From contig JAFEFQ010000248.1 in NCBI GenBank assembly GCA_018240505.1, positions 1 to 64,000 of the forward strand: 64,000 bases of DNA, in the 5' to 3' direction. Made by a program: the position numbers and the translations under genes. Position 1 is the first letter of the stretch. The number at the start of each line of letters is the position of its first letter. This document shows, one piece after another, positions 47,621-56,527 of the stretch. Origin of the DNA: Pseudomonadota bacterium (GTDB taxonomy: Bacteria > Pseudomonadota > Gammaproteobacteria > Xanthomonadales > Rhodanobacteraceae). Below the pieces are notes generated by a model. The model saw only the letters and a program-made list of their open reading frames with translations. It was not told the origin of the DNA and did no database searches.

Positions 47621-48238
47621 TCATTCCGCCTTCCAGTCAAAACTCCACGGAGTTTGTGCAGCAAGCTTCAGCGCATATCCCGCACGGGCATGCTCCAAGG
47701 CTTGGGGAAGCACGGGCATGCTTCCGGCCTTGGCCGCCGCAAGCCGTTTTCGCACATGATATTGAATGCGGTTGGAGAGAACTGTGAGCGCTTTCCAATC
47801 GACGCCATCATCTGCGCCCCAAGCCTGTGCTCGAACCTGGCTCCGATGGCCAAAATGCGACTTGGTTACCACACGCTCGCATAGACCTCCCAAATACAGC
47901 TGGATGAGGCCTCCTCCATCGATTCGATACCGAAAGGTATGTCCATCGCATTTCGAAGGATCGAGTTTGACCTTCGTAATCGTAAAATCACGCATAACTG
48001 ATGGTGACCACAACTGCAGTGACAGAGCAAACCCGCTACCGCCGGCATCGGTACCGAGTTGCTGGGAAGAAGCAATCTTCTCGGTCGACCGAAATTCCCG
48101 CAGCTCGGAACCAAAAGCCGAATAAGACTCGAAAACTCTAACGTCTGTTGACGAAAACAGAAAATCGAAGACAGTTTTTTGATCTGCTTCGAGAGCAAAG
48201 AAATCCAGATTGAACGATCTTGTCACGCCTGTATCCAT
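47621..48238 (-). CDS. Hypothetical protein, AT-richer than its neighbours
   Basis: A 205-residue soluble protein starting MDTGVTRSFNLDFFALEADQ from the ATG at 48236-48238. No signal peptide, membrane segment or known motif is seen. The amino-acid make-up is balanced and unlike translated GC-rich noise, and the base composition of the gene is visibly lower in GC than the flanking genes. With the brnTA remnant it looks like a small acquired segment between yedA and fumarase. It starts 14 nt after the fumarase stop on the same strand and could be read from that transcript. Confidence 0.7.
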   Translation of the reverse strand: MDTGVTRSFNLDFFALEADQKTVFDFLFSSTDVRVFESYSAFGSELREFRSTEKIASSQQLGTDAGGSGFALSLQLWSPSVMRDFTITKVKLDPSKCDGHTFRYRIDGGGLIQLYLGGLCERVVTKSHFGHRSQVRAQAWGADDGVDWKALTVLSNRIQYHVRKRLAAAKAGSMPVLPQALEHARAGYALKLAAQTPWSFDWKAE

Positions 48239-48252
48239 CAACTCAGTGAGGC

Positions 48253-49767
48253 CTACGCGACAACGACCGGAATCTTGCCGATCTTTGCCTGCCATTCGCG
48301 CGGACCGGTCTGGTGCACGCTGGTGCCTTGCGCATCGACCGCGACGGTGACCGGCATGTCCTTGACCTCGAACTCGTAGATCGCCTCCATGCCGAGGTCG
48401 GCGAAGCCGACGACGCGCGAGGCGCGGATCGCTTTCGATACTAGATAGGCCGCACCGCCGACCGCCATCAGATACACCGATTTGTGCTTGCGGATTGCCT
48501 CGATCGCGGCGGGGCCGCGCTCGGCTTTGCCGACCATGCCGAGCAGGCCGGTTTGCGCAAGCACCTGTTCGGTGAACTTGTCCATGCGCGTCGCCGTGGT
48601 CGGGCCGGCCGGGCCGACGACCTCGTCGCGCACCGGATCGACCGGGCCGACGTAATAGATAAAGCGTCCGCGGAAATCCACGGGCAACTTCTCGCCGCGA
48701 TTGAGCATGTCGACGATGCGCTTGTGCGCGGCGTCGCGGCCCGTGAGCAGCTTGCCGTTGAGCAGCAGCACTTCGCCGGGCTTGAACGTGGCGACGAGTT
48801 CCGGCGTGATCGTGTCGAGGTCGACGCGACGCGCACCGGTCGGGCTGTAGGTGAGCTTCGGCCAGTCCTCGAGCGAGGGCGGCTCGAGCACGACCGGCCC
48901 CGAGCCGTCGAGCGTGAAATGCGCATGCCGCGTCGCCGCGCAGTTCGGGATCATGGCGATCGGCAGGTTCGCCGCATGCGTCGGATAGTCGCGCACCTTG
49001 ATGTCGAGCACGGTCGTCAAACCACCGAGGCCCTGCGCACCGATGCCGAGCGCATTGACCTTGTCGTACAGTTCCAGGCGCAACTCCTCGGCGCGGTTCG
49101 AAGCGCCGCGCGCCTGCAGGTCGGTGATGTCGATCGGATCCATGAGCGATTCCTTCGCCAGCAGCATCGCCTTCTCCGCGGTGCCGCCGATGCCGATGCC
49201 GAGCATGCCGGGCGGGCACCAGCCGGCGCCCATCGTCGGCACGGTCCTGAGCACCCAGTCGACGATCGAATCGGACGGATTCAGCATCGCGAACTTCGAC
49301 TTCGCCTCGGAACCGCCGCCCTTGGCCGCGACGATCACGTCGACGCTTTCGCCCGGTACGATGCTGACGTTGATCACGGCCGGCGTGTTGTCCTTCGTAT
49401 TCGTGCGCTTGCCCGCGGGATCGGCGAGGATGGAAGCACGCAGCTTGTTGTCCGGATCGTTGTACGCGCGGCGCACGCCTTCGTTGACCATGTCTTCGAG
49501 CGACATCTGCGCATCCCAGCGCACGTTCATGCCGACTTTCAGGAACACGGTGACGATGCCGGTGTCCTGGCAGATCGGCCGGTGGCCCTCGGCGCACAGG
49601 CGCGAGTTGATCAGGATCTGCGCGATCGCATCCTTGGCCGCCGGCGACTCTTCGCGCTCGTAGGCACTCGCAAGGTTCCTGATGTAGTCGACCGGATGGT
49701 AGTAGCTGATGTACTGCAACGCGTCGGCGATGCTCTGGATGAAGTCGGCTTGCTTGATGGCGGGCAT
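48253..49767 (-). CDS. Class I fumarate hydratase ([4Fe-4S] type)
   Basis: A 504-residue oxygen-sensitive fumarase of the FumA/FumB family. Cysteines for the cluster lie in GHRPICQDTGIVT (C66), GAGWCPPGMLGIGIGG and MIPNCAATRHAHF. The C-terminal beta domain has GPAGPTTATRMDKFTE and AVGGAAYLVSKAI. The ATG at 49765-49767 (MPAIKQADFIQSIADAL) is the family start. It acts in the TCA cycle. Confidence 0.95.
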   Translation of the reverse strand: MPAIKQADFIQSIADALQYISYYHPVDYIRNLASAYEREESPAAKDAIAQILINSRLCAEGHRPICQDTGIVTVFLKVGMNVRWDAQMSLEDMVNEGVRRAYNDPDNKLRASILADPAGKRTNTKDNTPAVINVSIVPGESVDVIVAAKGGGSEAKSKFAMLNPSDSIVDWVLRTVPTMGAGWCPPGMLGIGIGGTAEKAMLLAKESLMDPIDITDLQARGASNRAEELRLELYDKVNALGIGAQGLGGLTTVLDIKVRDYPTHAANLPIAMIPNCAATRHAHFTLDGSGPVVLEPPSLEDWPKLTYSPTGARRVDLDTITPELVATFKPGEVLLLNGKLLTGRDAAHKRIVDMLNRGEKLPVDFRGRFIYYVGPVDPVRDEVVGPAGPTTATRMDKFTEQVLAQTGLLGMVGKAERGPAAIEAIRKHKSVYLMAVGGAAYLVSKAIRASRVVGFADLGMEAIYEFEVKDMPVTVAVDAQGTSVHQTGPREWQAKIGKIPVVVA

Positions 49768-49906
49768 GATGTAGGTACGCGGGCTGGGACAGGGGAAACC
49801 CCGCCATTTTCGCACCGCTCGCGCTGCGGCGCACCATACCTTTTGGTCATCGCCGCCAAAACACGGCAATCGTGCGTCCGGCCTGCGCCGCGGCTATGCT
49901 TGCCGC

Positions 49907-52900
49907 ATGTTGAGCGCCTCCCTCGTCATCGCCTCCGGCATCGTCTGGCTCGGCGTGCTGTTCGCCGTGGCGGTCTACGGCGAGCGCCATCCGCGCGCGC
50001 TGGAAAAGCGCTGGGCGGCGGTGTATGCGCTTTCGCTCGCGGTGCACTGCACGTCGTGGACGTTTCTCGGCAACACGACCCAGGCCAGCCGCTCGGGCTG
50101 GTGGGTGCCGCCGAACTTCGTCGGCGCGATCGCGATGTACGTCCTCGGGATCGGCATACTTTTTCGCCTTGTTCGCCTCGCGCGCGAACACAATTCGAGC
50201 TCGCTCGCCGATCTGATCTCGACGCGCCTCGGCCGCAGCCCCGCGCTCAGCGCGCTGATCACCGCGGTGATGCTGCTCGGCATGCTGCCCTATATCGCGC
50301 TGCAGCTGAAGGCGGTGGCGATGAGCTTCACGACGATTCTCGGCGATCCGCGCGGCCTGACCGCCTGGCGCGACGGCGCGCTCTGGGTCGCGCTGTCGAT
50401 GGCGCTGTTCGCGATCGTGTTCGGCACGCGGCGCGCGTCCGCGGTCGCGCACAACCGCGGTCTTGTGCTCGCCGTGGCGTTCGAGTCGCTGTTCAAGCTC
50501 GTCGCGATGCTCGCGTTGACCAGCCTGCTGTTGATGGCGCCGATTCCCGGCGAAGCCGCGGCGCCGCGCACGCACGACCTGACCGGCTTTCCGAGCCTGA
50601 TCGTGCTCGGAGCGCTGGCGATGTTCACCCTGCCGCACCAGTTCCACACCGGCGTGGTCGAGTGCCGCGACGAGCACCATCTCAAGACCGCGCGCTGGCT
50701 GTTCCCGCTGTACATGCTGCTGATTTCGGTGCCGGCCCTGCCGCTCGCGCGGCTCGGCGATGCGCAACTCGCCGCGCAGGGCGTGCCGTCGGACCTCTAC
50801 CTGCTCGCGCTGCCGCTCGCGCACGGCGAACGCGCGCTCGCCCTCACCGCCTTCCTCGGCAGCCTGTCCGCCTCGACTTGCATGGTCGTCGTCGCCACGC
50901 TCGCGCTGAGCCTGATGGTCGCCAACCACTTCGTCGCGCCGCTGCGCCTGCGCGCCGGCTGGGGCCAGAACGAGGCCGAGAACGACTTGCGCGGCGAAGT
51001 GCTGTGGCAGCGCCGCGCGGCCATCGTCGTCATCATCGCCCTGGCCTGGGCCTACAGCCGCGTGATCTTCGACGACGCGGCCCTGGCCGACATCGGCGCA
51101 CTGTCGTTCTCGGCGCTGGGCGGGCTCGCGCCGACGACCTGGGCGGCGCTGTACCGTCCGCAACTCGGCACGCGCGCGGTATTCGCCGGACTCGCCGCAG
51201 GCACGCTCGTATGGATGTACACGCTGCTGCCCGGCGTGATCTTCCCGCACGCGGCGTGGCTGTCGAACGGGCCGCTCGGTTTCGGCGCGCTCGCGCCGAC
51301 GCACCTGTTCGGCCTCGACGGCTTCGGTCCGCTGACGCGCGCGGTGGTCCTCGGCATAGCCACCAACCTCATCGTCATCGCCCTGGTCGAACTGTTCGGC
51401 AAGCGCGCGGATGCGCCTGCGGTCGGCGGGCAACTCTGCAATCAGGAATTGCGCGCCCTCGCCTCGCGCTTTCTTTCCGACGAACGCGCGCGCCTGCTCG
51501 TCGGCAACGCGCCCGCGCACCGGCCGGCCGACGCGGCCACGCTCGCCGCGGTCGAGCACGAGCTCTCGGCCGTGATCGGCGCATCGAGCGCGCGCCTGCT
51601 GCTCGATGTCGCGCGGCGCGAGCGGCGCATGCAGCTCGACACGGTCGCGGCGATCGTCGACGAGGCCTCGGCCGACTTGCGCTTCAACCAGCGCGTGCTG
51701 CTCGCCGCGCTCGAGAACATGTCGCAGGGCATCTGCGTCGTCGATGCCGAATTGCGTGTGGTCGCGTGGAACCGGCGCTACGCCGAACTTTTCCTGTATC
51801 CGCCCGGGCTGCTCAAGGTGGGCCGCCCGGTCGAGGAACTCGCGCGCTACAGCATCGGCGCGGGCATGATCGGCGCCGACGCGTGCGCGCCGGAGCAGCT
51901 CGAAGCGGCCGTGCGGCGCCGCCTCGCGCATATGCGCACGGGCACCCCGCATCTGTCGGAACGGCGCTTTCCGGACGGCAGCGTGGTGGAGATCCGCGGC
52001 AACCCGATGCCGGGCGGCGGCTTCGTCGCCACGTTCACCGACGTCACCGAATTTCGCCGCGCCGCGCTCGCGCTCGAACGCGTGAACGAGACGCTCGAGG
52101 CGCGCGTCGCCGAACGCACGGCCGAACTGGAGCGCGCGACACACGCCGCCGAAGCCGCGAACGAGACCAAGACGCGCTTCCTCGCTGCGGTCAGCCACGA
52201 CCTGATGCAGCCGTTGCACGCCGCGCAACTGTTCGCGCACAGCCTCGCGGCGCGCACCGACGACGACGGCCGCGTCACCGCACGCCATCTGCACAGCTCG
52301 CTGACCGCGACCGAGTCGCTGCTCGGCGGACTGCTCGACATGGCGCGGCTCGACGCGGGCAAGCTCGTGGCCCGCCCGCGCGCATTCGCGCTCAACGAAC
52401 TGCTCGGCGCGCTCGCCGCAGAGTTCGCCGCGCTGGCGAACGAAAAGGGCCTGAGCCTGCGTCACGTGCCCACCCGCGCCTGGGTGCGCTCGGACCCGCA
52501 CCTGCTGCGCCGCGTGCTGCAAAACTTCCTTTCCAACGCGCTGCATCACGTCGAATCGGGTCAGGTGCTGCTCGGCTGCCGGCGTGCGGGCGCGCAACTG
52601 CGCATCGAAGTCTGGGACACCGGTCCCGGCATCGCCGAAGGCGAGACCCGCCTGATCTTCGAAGAATTCCGCCGCGGCAACCGCGCAGGCAACCAGGGCC
52701 TCGGGCTCGGACTGGCCATCGCCCAGCGCATGGCGCGGCTGCTCGACCATCGCCTCGACTTGCGCTCCTGGCCCGGGCGCGGCAGCGTGTTTGCGGTGAG
52801 CGTGCCGCGCAGTGCGGCCGCGTATGCGGCGATCGCAAACGCAGCGCCGGTACAGGAGACCGCGCCGGCGGCCGACGCGCCGAAAGGCTGCGCGTTGATC

Positions 52901-53281
52901 GTCGACAACGAGCCGCAGGCGCTGGTCGCGCTGCGCACCCTGCTCGAACAGTGGGGCTGGCGCGTGCTCGCGGCGGCGGACGCCGCCAAGGCCCTCGAAC
53001 TCGCCCGCGGCGAGCGACCCGACATCGCCATCCTCGACTATCACCTGGCCGGCGGCGCCAACGGCCTGGATCTGTACACCAAGCTGCAGATCGCCCTCGG
53101 CGACATCCCGGCCGCGATCCTCACCGCCGACCGCGACGCCGCGCTGCGCCAACGCGCGCTCGAGCTCGGCCTCATGCTGCTGTACAAACCGCTCAAGCCG
53201 CTCGCGCTGAAACAGGTGCTGAGGCGCAGCGAGGGCGCGGGTGTGCGCTTCGTCGCCACGGCATTGACGCCGCAAGGATGA
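49907..53281 (+). CDS. SLC5-like hybrid sensor histidine kinase (PAS, HisKA, HATPase, receiver)
   Basis: A 1124-residue protein. Residues about 1-480 form a sodium/solute-symporter-like membrane domain (LHCTSW-type CTSWTFLGNTTQASRSGWW; LISTRLGRSPALSALIT). A PAS domain begins near 603 (MSQGICVVDAELRVVAWNRR), a coiled coil near 715-760, then the phospho-acceptor His764 in AVSHDLMQPLHAAQ, an HATPase domain at about 865-975 and a receiver domain with Asp1044 in ILDYHLAGG. This is the CbrA/NahK-like layout. A NarL-type regulator lies convergent at 53645 and is the likely partner. TATGCT ends 6 nt before the ATG. Confidence 0.92.
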   Translation: MLSASLVIASGIVWLGVLFAVAVYGERHPRALEKRWAAVYALSLAVHCTSWTFLGNTTQASRSGWWVPPNFVGAIAMYVLGIGILFRLVRLAREHNSSSLADLISTRLGRSPALSALITAVMLLGMLPYIALQLKAVAMSFTTILGDPRGLTAWRDGALWVALSMALFAIVFGTRRASAVAHNRGLVLAVAFESLFKLVAMLALTSLLLMAPIPGEAAAPRTHDLTGFPSLIVLGALAMFTLPHQFHTGVVECRDEHHLKTARWLFPLYMLLISVPALPLARLGDAQLAAQGVPSDLYLLALPLAHGERALALTAFLGSLSASTCMVVVATLALSLMVANHFVAPLRLRAGWGQNEAENDLRGEVLWQRRAAIVVIIALAWAYSRVIFDDAALADIGALSFSALGGLAPTTWAALYRPQLGTRAVFAGLAAGTLVWMYTLLPGVIFPHAAWLSNGPLGFGALAPTHLFGLDGFGPLTRAVVLGIATNLIVIALVELFGKRADAPAVGGQLCNQELRALASRFLSDERARLLVGNAPAHRPADAATLAAVEHELSAVIGASSARLLLDVARRERRMQLDTVAAIVDEASADLRFNQRVLLAALENMSQGICVVDAELRVVAWNRRYAELFLYPPGLLKVGRPVEELARYSIGAGMIGADACAPEQLEAAVRRRLAHMRTGTPHLSERRFPDGSVVEIRGNPMPGGGFVATFTDVTEFRRAALALERVNETLEARVAERTAELERATHAAEAANETKTRFLAAVSHDLMQPLHAAQLFAHSLAARTDDDGRVTARHLHSSLTATESLLGGLLDMARLDAGKLVARPRAFALNELLGALAAEFAALANEKGLSLRHVPTRAWVRSDPHLLRRVLQNFLSNALHHVESGQVLLGCRRAGAQLRIEVWDTGPGIAEGETRLIFEEFRRGNRAGNQGLGLGLAIAQRMARLLDHRLDLRSWPGRGSVFAVSVPRSAAAYAAIANAAPVQETAPAADAPKGCALIVDNEPQALVALRTLLEQWGWRVLAAADAAKALELARGERPDIAILDYHLAGGANGLDLYTKLQIALGDIPAAILTADRDAALRQRALELGLMLLYKPLKPLALKQVLRRSEGAGVRFVATALTPQG

Positions 53282-53296
53282 TCTCTTACTTCCCTT

Positions 53297-53597
53297 GCTC
53301 GCCGCGCCAGCGAAAGCTGGCATCCAGATCTTTGGGCTTTTGATCTGTTGTTGCCGCGTCCGTTCGGCTTTCCGCGCGCGTCCGGCGCGCGGGTCACTTC
53401 TCCTTTGCTTGCGCAAAGAGAAGCAGCCAAGAGAAACGCACCCCGGATGCCGCGCTCGCGCGATGAAGCCGCGCGAGTTCGCGAGGTCAGGCCGGGGTTC
53501 GTTGAACGCACGTCCGTGTGCGTGCAACGAACTCGCGCGCATCGTGCGCGCGACCCTTTGGGCATTTCCGTCCTGACCTCGCCGCGGCAAACAGGGA
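53297..53597 (-). repeat. About 300-bp dispersed structured repeat (family B, copy 2)
   Basis: Read on the minus strand it follows 43101-43392 block by block. The hairpin CTTTCTTTGC/GCAAAGAAAG of copy 1 is replaced by CTTCTCTTTGC/GCAAAGGAGAAG here, so pairing is largely kept while the bases differ. It fills the gap between the convergent sensor kinase and response regulator genes. Confidence 0.85.
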
Positions 53598-53644
53598 TCC
53601 GAAGATCAACGGCGAGAGCAAGAGCGCATCGCGCCTGTAGTGGT

Positions 53645-54295
53645 TTATTTCTGCTGCAGGCGCAGCCGCTGCAGGACGACGCTCGCCTGGGTGCGGTTGC
53701 GCACGCCGAGCTTGTCGAAGATCGCGCTGACGTGGGCCTTGACCGTGCGCTCCTGGATGCCGAGCGAATCGGCGATCTGCTTGTTGAGGCGGCCTTCGCC
53801 GATCTGCGCGAGCACGCGGAACTGCTGGCCGGTCAGCCGCGACAGGCGCGCGGCGAGCGCGGCATCGGCCGGATCGCTTGCCGCCTCGTCCAGTGCGCGC
53901 CCTAGCGCCGGCGGCACCCAGCGCTCACCGGCCAGCACGGCGCGGATCGCAATGATGATCTCCGCCGGTGGCGTGCTTTTCGGCACGAAGCCGACCGCGC
54001 CGTGGTCGAGCGCGCGGCGCACGACGCTCGCTTCCTCGGAGGCGGAGACGACCAGCGCGGCGACCCCAGGAAACTGCGCGCACAACGCGGCGAGGCCAGC
54101 CAGACCGTGGCTGTCGCGCATGTGCAGGTCGAGCAGGACGAGGTCGGTATCCGGCTGGGCTTCGAGCCGTGCCAGCACGCCGGCGAGGTCGTCGACCTCG
54201 TCGATCGCCGCATCGGGCCTCGCCTGCGCCACCGCGCTGCGCAGTGCGGCGCGGAACAGCGGATGATCGTCGGCAATCAGGATGCGCGTGCCCAT
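53645..54295 (-). CDS. NarL/LuxR-family response regulator
   Basis: A 216-residue regulator. Receiver domain 1-120 with acidic pocket ADDHPLFRAAL, phospho-acceptor Asp56 in LLDLHMRDSHG and the lysine in GFVPKSTPPAEI. The LuxR helix-turn-helix is at about 150-210 (LNKQIADSLGIQERTVKAHVSAIFDKL). The ATG at 54293-54295 gives the normal N-terminus MGTRILIADDHP. It is convergent with the hybrid kinase, its likely partner. Confidence 0.94.
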   Translation of the reverse strand: MGTRILIADDHPLFRAALRSAVAQARPDAAIDEVDDLAGVLARLEAQPDTDLVLLDLHMRDSHGLAGLAALCAQFPGVAALVVSASEEASVVRRALDHGAVGFVPKSTPPAEIIIAIRAVLAGERWVPPALGRALDEAASDPADAALAARLSRLTGQQFRVLAQIGEGRLNKQIADSLGIQERTVKAHVSAIFDKLGVRNRTQASVVLQRLRLQQK

Positions 54296-54314
54296 CGGCA
54301 CGCACTCTAGCAGG

Positions 54315-54528
54315 GCGCCTCGAAAAACCGTAGCGAGCGAAGAGAATTTGCACGTCGCCGGAGCGCAGGAACCGGAGCATACAGACGAGTATGTGAGGAT
54401 GACTCGTCGCATCCGCGACTCGCCCTTCGGGCCATTCGCTGCGCGAATGTCCGCTTCGGCATCCTGCCTTCGCAGTCCGAGCACCGCCGGCGCGAAAATT
54501 ATCGAGCGCAGTAGGTTTTTCGAGGTGC
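54315..54528. repeat. Dispersed repeat with 12-bp inverted ends (family C, copy 2)
   Basis: CCTCGAAAAACC (54318-54329) and GGTTTTTCGAGG (54514-54525) are perfect inverted ends. The inner 54429-54478 is nearly the same as 3475-3525. It fills the divergent gap between the regulator gene and the hydrolase gene. Confidence 0.8.
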
Positions 54529-54584
54529 CCAGCAGTTCGCTGACGCCTGGTGTGCGCATGGTATCGTTGCCACAGGAGGCAGCG

Positions 54585-56351
54585 ATGTCGATATCCTTTC
54601 CGCTCGGCACCATCCGCGAAACCGCGCACCGCCACGACGACGATCTGCTCAGCGCCGGGCTCGGCCTGGCCGGGTTGCGCGCGCCGCCCGTAGCGTTCGC
54701 CGATGCGGCCGCGCCGACCCCGGCGGAACTGCGCCGGCGCGCGATCCAGACCGCGTGGCTGGGCATCGCCGACCTTTCTCCCACGGGCGGCTACGGCACG
54801 GTCTACGGCGCGATACCGAAGGTCGAGGGTCGCGAATACCAGACGTTCGCGCGCACCGCGGGCGCGACCCAGCCGCATCGCGTGCTCGCGCAAATTCCGG
54901 ACGGCTTCGACGCGAACGCGCGTTGCCTGATCGTCACCGCCTCCTCGGGTTCGCGCGGCATCTACGGCGCGATCTCGTTCGCCGGCGCATGGGGGCTTGC
55001 GCACGGTTGCGCGGTGGCCTACACCGACAAGGGCGCGGGATCGGGCTACTTCGATACGGCGACACGCAGCGGCGTCGCGCTCGACGGCACGCGCGCCGAA
55101 GCCGGCACGGCCGAACTCGAGTTCGCGCCGGCCGACCATTCCGGCGACGCGGGCATCGCGGTCAAGCACGCGCATTCGACCGACAACCCCGAGGCCCATT
55201 GGGGCGAGCATCTGCTGCAGGCGGCGCAGTTCGGCCTGGCGATGCTCGATCGCGCGTTCCCCGCGCAGGCGCCGTTCACGCCGCAGAACACGAGGATCAT
55301 CGCGGTCGGCCTGTCGAACGGCGGCGGCGCGGTGCTGCGCGCGGCGGGCATCGACGCGGCGGCATGGCTCGACGGCGTCGTCGCGGTCGAGCCGAACATT
55401 TTTACGCCCCAGATCGACGGCGTCCGCGCACGGCCGCTCTACGACTACGGCACCGAGGCGGCCCTGCTCGCACCTTGCGTCCTGCTCGACGCGCGCTTCG
55501 ACGAGGTGCGCGGCGCGCTGGCGAGGCTGCCCGGCAACAACATCGCGACGTGGACGGCGCGCTGCGCCAGCCTGCGCGCTGCCGGCATGCTCGACGCGAA
55601 CGAGCCCAAGGCGCAGGCCGCCGAAGCGCTCGCGCGGCTGCGCGCGGGAGGCTGGGAGGACGCCGCGCTCGCCACCGCGGCGAGCACGACCGCCTACGAC
55701 ATGTGGCGCGCGTTCGGCGCGACCTACGCGAGCGCGTATACGCGCAGCACGGTCGGCAGCATGCCGGGCGGCTTTCGTTTCTCGGCGCTCGGCGCCGACT
55801 TCGCGCCGCGCGCGACGACGGCGGCGGAGCGCGCCGCATGGTGGAGCGATGCGAGCGGCATTCCGCCTGGCAACGGCGTATTCATCACCGAGGCCGCGCC
55901 GGGCAACGGCGCCGATCCGACCTGGAAAGGCCTCGTGACCGGGCGCGAATTGTGGACCGGCGCGGACGCGGCGGCGCGTCGCCTGCGCGAATCCGTGCAG
56001 GCGACGCAGGCGCGGCTGCCGCGCGCGGAGCTGCCGATCTTCCTCGTCCACGGCGCCGCGGACGGCCTGGTTCCCGCCGCGTTCACCTCCGACGCCTACC
56101 TCGCCTGGCTGCGCGCGAACGGGCGCGACGCCGCCTACTGGCGCGTGGAGCATGCGCAGCACTTCGACGCGTTCCTCGCCTGGCCCGGCTTCGGCGAGCG
56201 CTACGTGCCGATGATGGCGTATGCCTATGCCGCGCTCGACAAGATGTACGCGCATGTCGTCCATGGCAAGCCGCTCGCCGCGGGCGCGACGCCGGAACCG
56301 CAACCGCGCGGCGCGGGCGCGCTCGAAGCGGGGCATCTCGCCTTGCGCTAA
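54585..56351 (+). CDS. D-(-)-3-hydroxybutyrate oligomer hydrolase
   Basis: A 588-residue alpha/beta-hydrolase of the 3HB-oligomer hydrolase family, which cleaves oligomers released from polyhydroxybutyrate. The nucleophile is Ser244 in VGLSNGGGAVL. VTASSGSRGIYGAISFAGAW and the late LVHGAADGLVPAAFTSDAYL and VEHAQHFDAF regions fit the family. ATG 54585 has AGGAGG at good spacing. There is no clear signal peptide, so it may be cytoplasmic, although several known members are exported. It lies 176 nt before atoE. Confidence 0.9.
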   Translation: MSISFPLGTIRETAHRHDDDLLSAGLGLAGLRAPPVAFADAAAPTPAELRRRAIQTAWLGIADLSPTGGYGTVYGAIPKVEGREYQTFARTAGATQPHRVLAQIPDGFDANARCLIVTASSGSRGIYGAISFAGAWGLAHGCAVAYTDKGAGSGYFDTATRSGVALDGTRAEAGTAELEFAPADHSGDAGIAVKHAHSTDNPEAHWGEHLLQAAQFGLAMLDRAFPAQAPFTPQNTRIIAVGLSNGGGAVLRAAGIDAAAWLDGVVAVEPNIFTPQIDGVRARPLYDYGTEAALLAPCVLLDARFDEVRGALARLPGNNIATWTARCASLRAAGMLDANEPKAQAAEALARLRAGGWEDAALATAASTTAYDMWRAFGATYASAYTRSTVGSMPGGFRFSALGADFAPRATTAAERAAWWSDASGIPPGNGVFITEAAPGNGADPTWKGLVTGRELWTGADAAARRLRESVQATQARLPRAELPIFLVHGAADGLVPAAFTSDAYLAWLRANGRDAAYWRVEHAQHFDAFLAWPGFGERYVPMMAYAYAALDKMYAHVVHGKPLAAGATPEPQPRGAGALEAGHLALR

Positions 56352-56357
56352 TCTTGA

Positions 56358-56511
56358 GCCCCTCTCCCGCCGGGAGAGGGGTTGGGGTGAGGGTCCGGGC
56401 AACCTGCAACGTCGTTTCCGGGCCGAACCCTCATCCGCCGTTCGGGCATCCCCGATCAGAAACGCTTCGGGGGCAGGCTCTTCTCCCGCGTGGAGAAGGA
56501 AGAAACCAGTC
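56358..56511. repeat. Dispersed inverted repeat (family A, copy 4)
   Basis: CCCCTCTCCCGCCGGGAGAG at the left and a right part with CCCTCATCCGCC, CATCCCCGATCAGAAACGC and TTCTCCCGCGTGGAGAAGG. The middle right part is shared with the copy at 61247-61411. It lies between the hydrolase and atoE genes. Confidence 0.78.
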
Positions 56512-56527
56512 GTACACGGGAGGGAAC

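Noticed and set aside
48484-53343. Very long open frames in both orientations across the sensor kinase, including about 1600 codons on the plus strand and 1250 on the minus strand
   Set aside because: They are out-of-frame or antisense readings of GC-rich coding DNA, with Arg/Ala/Pro-rich or Arg/Asp-rich translations and no domain. The kinase frame has clear domains.
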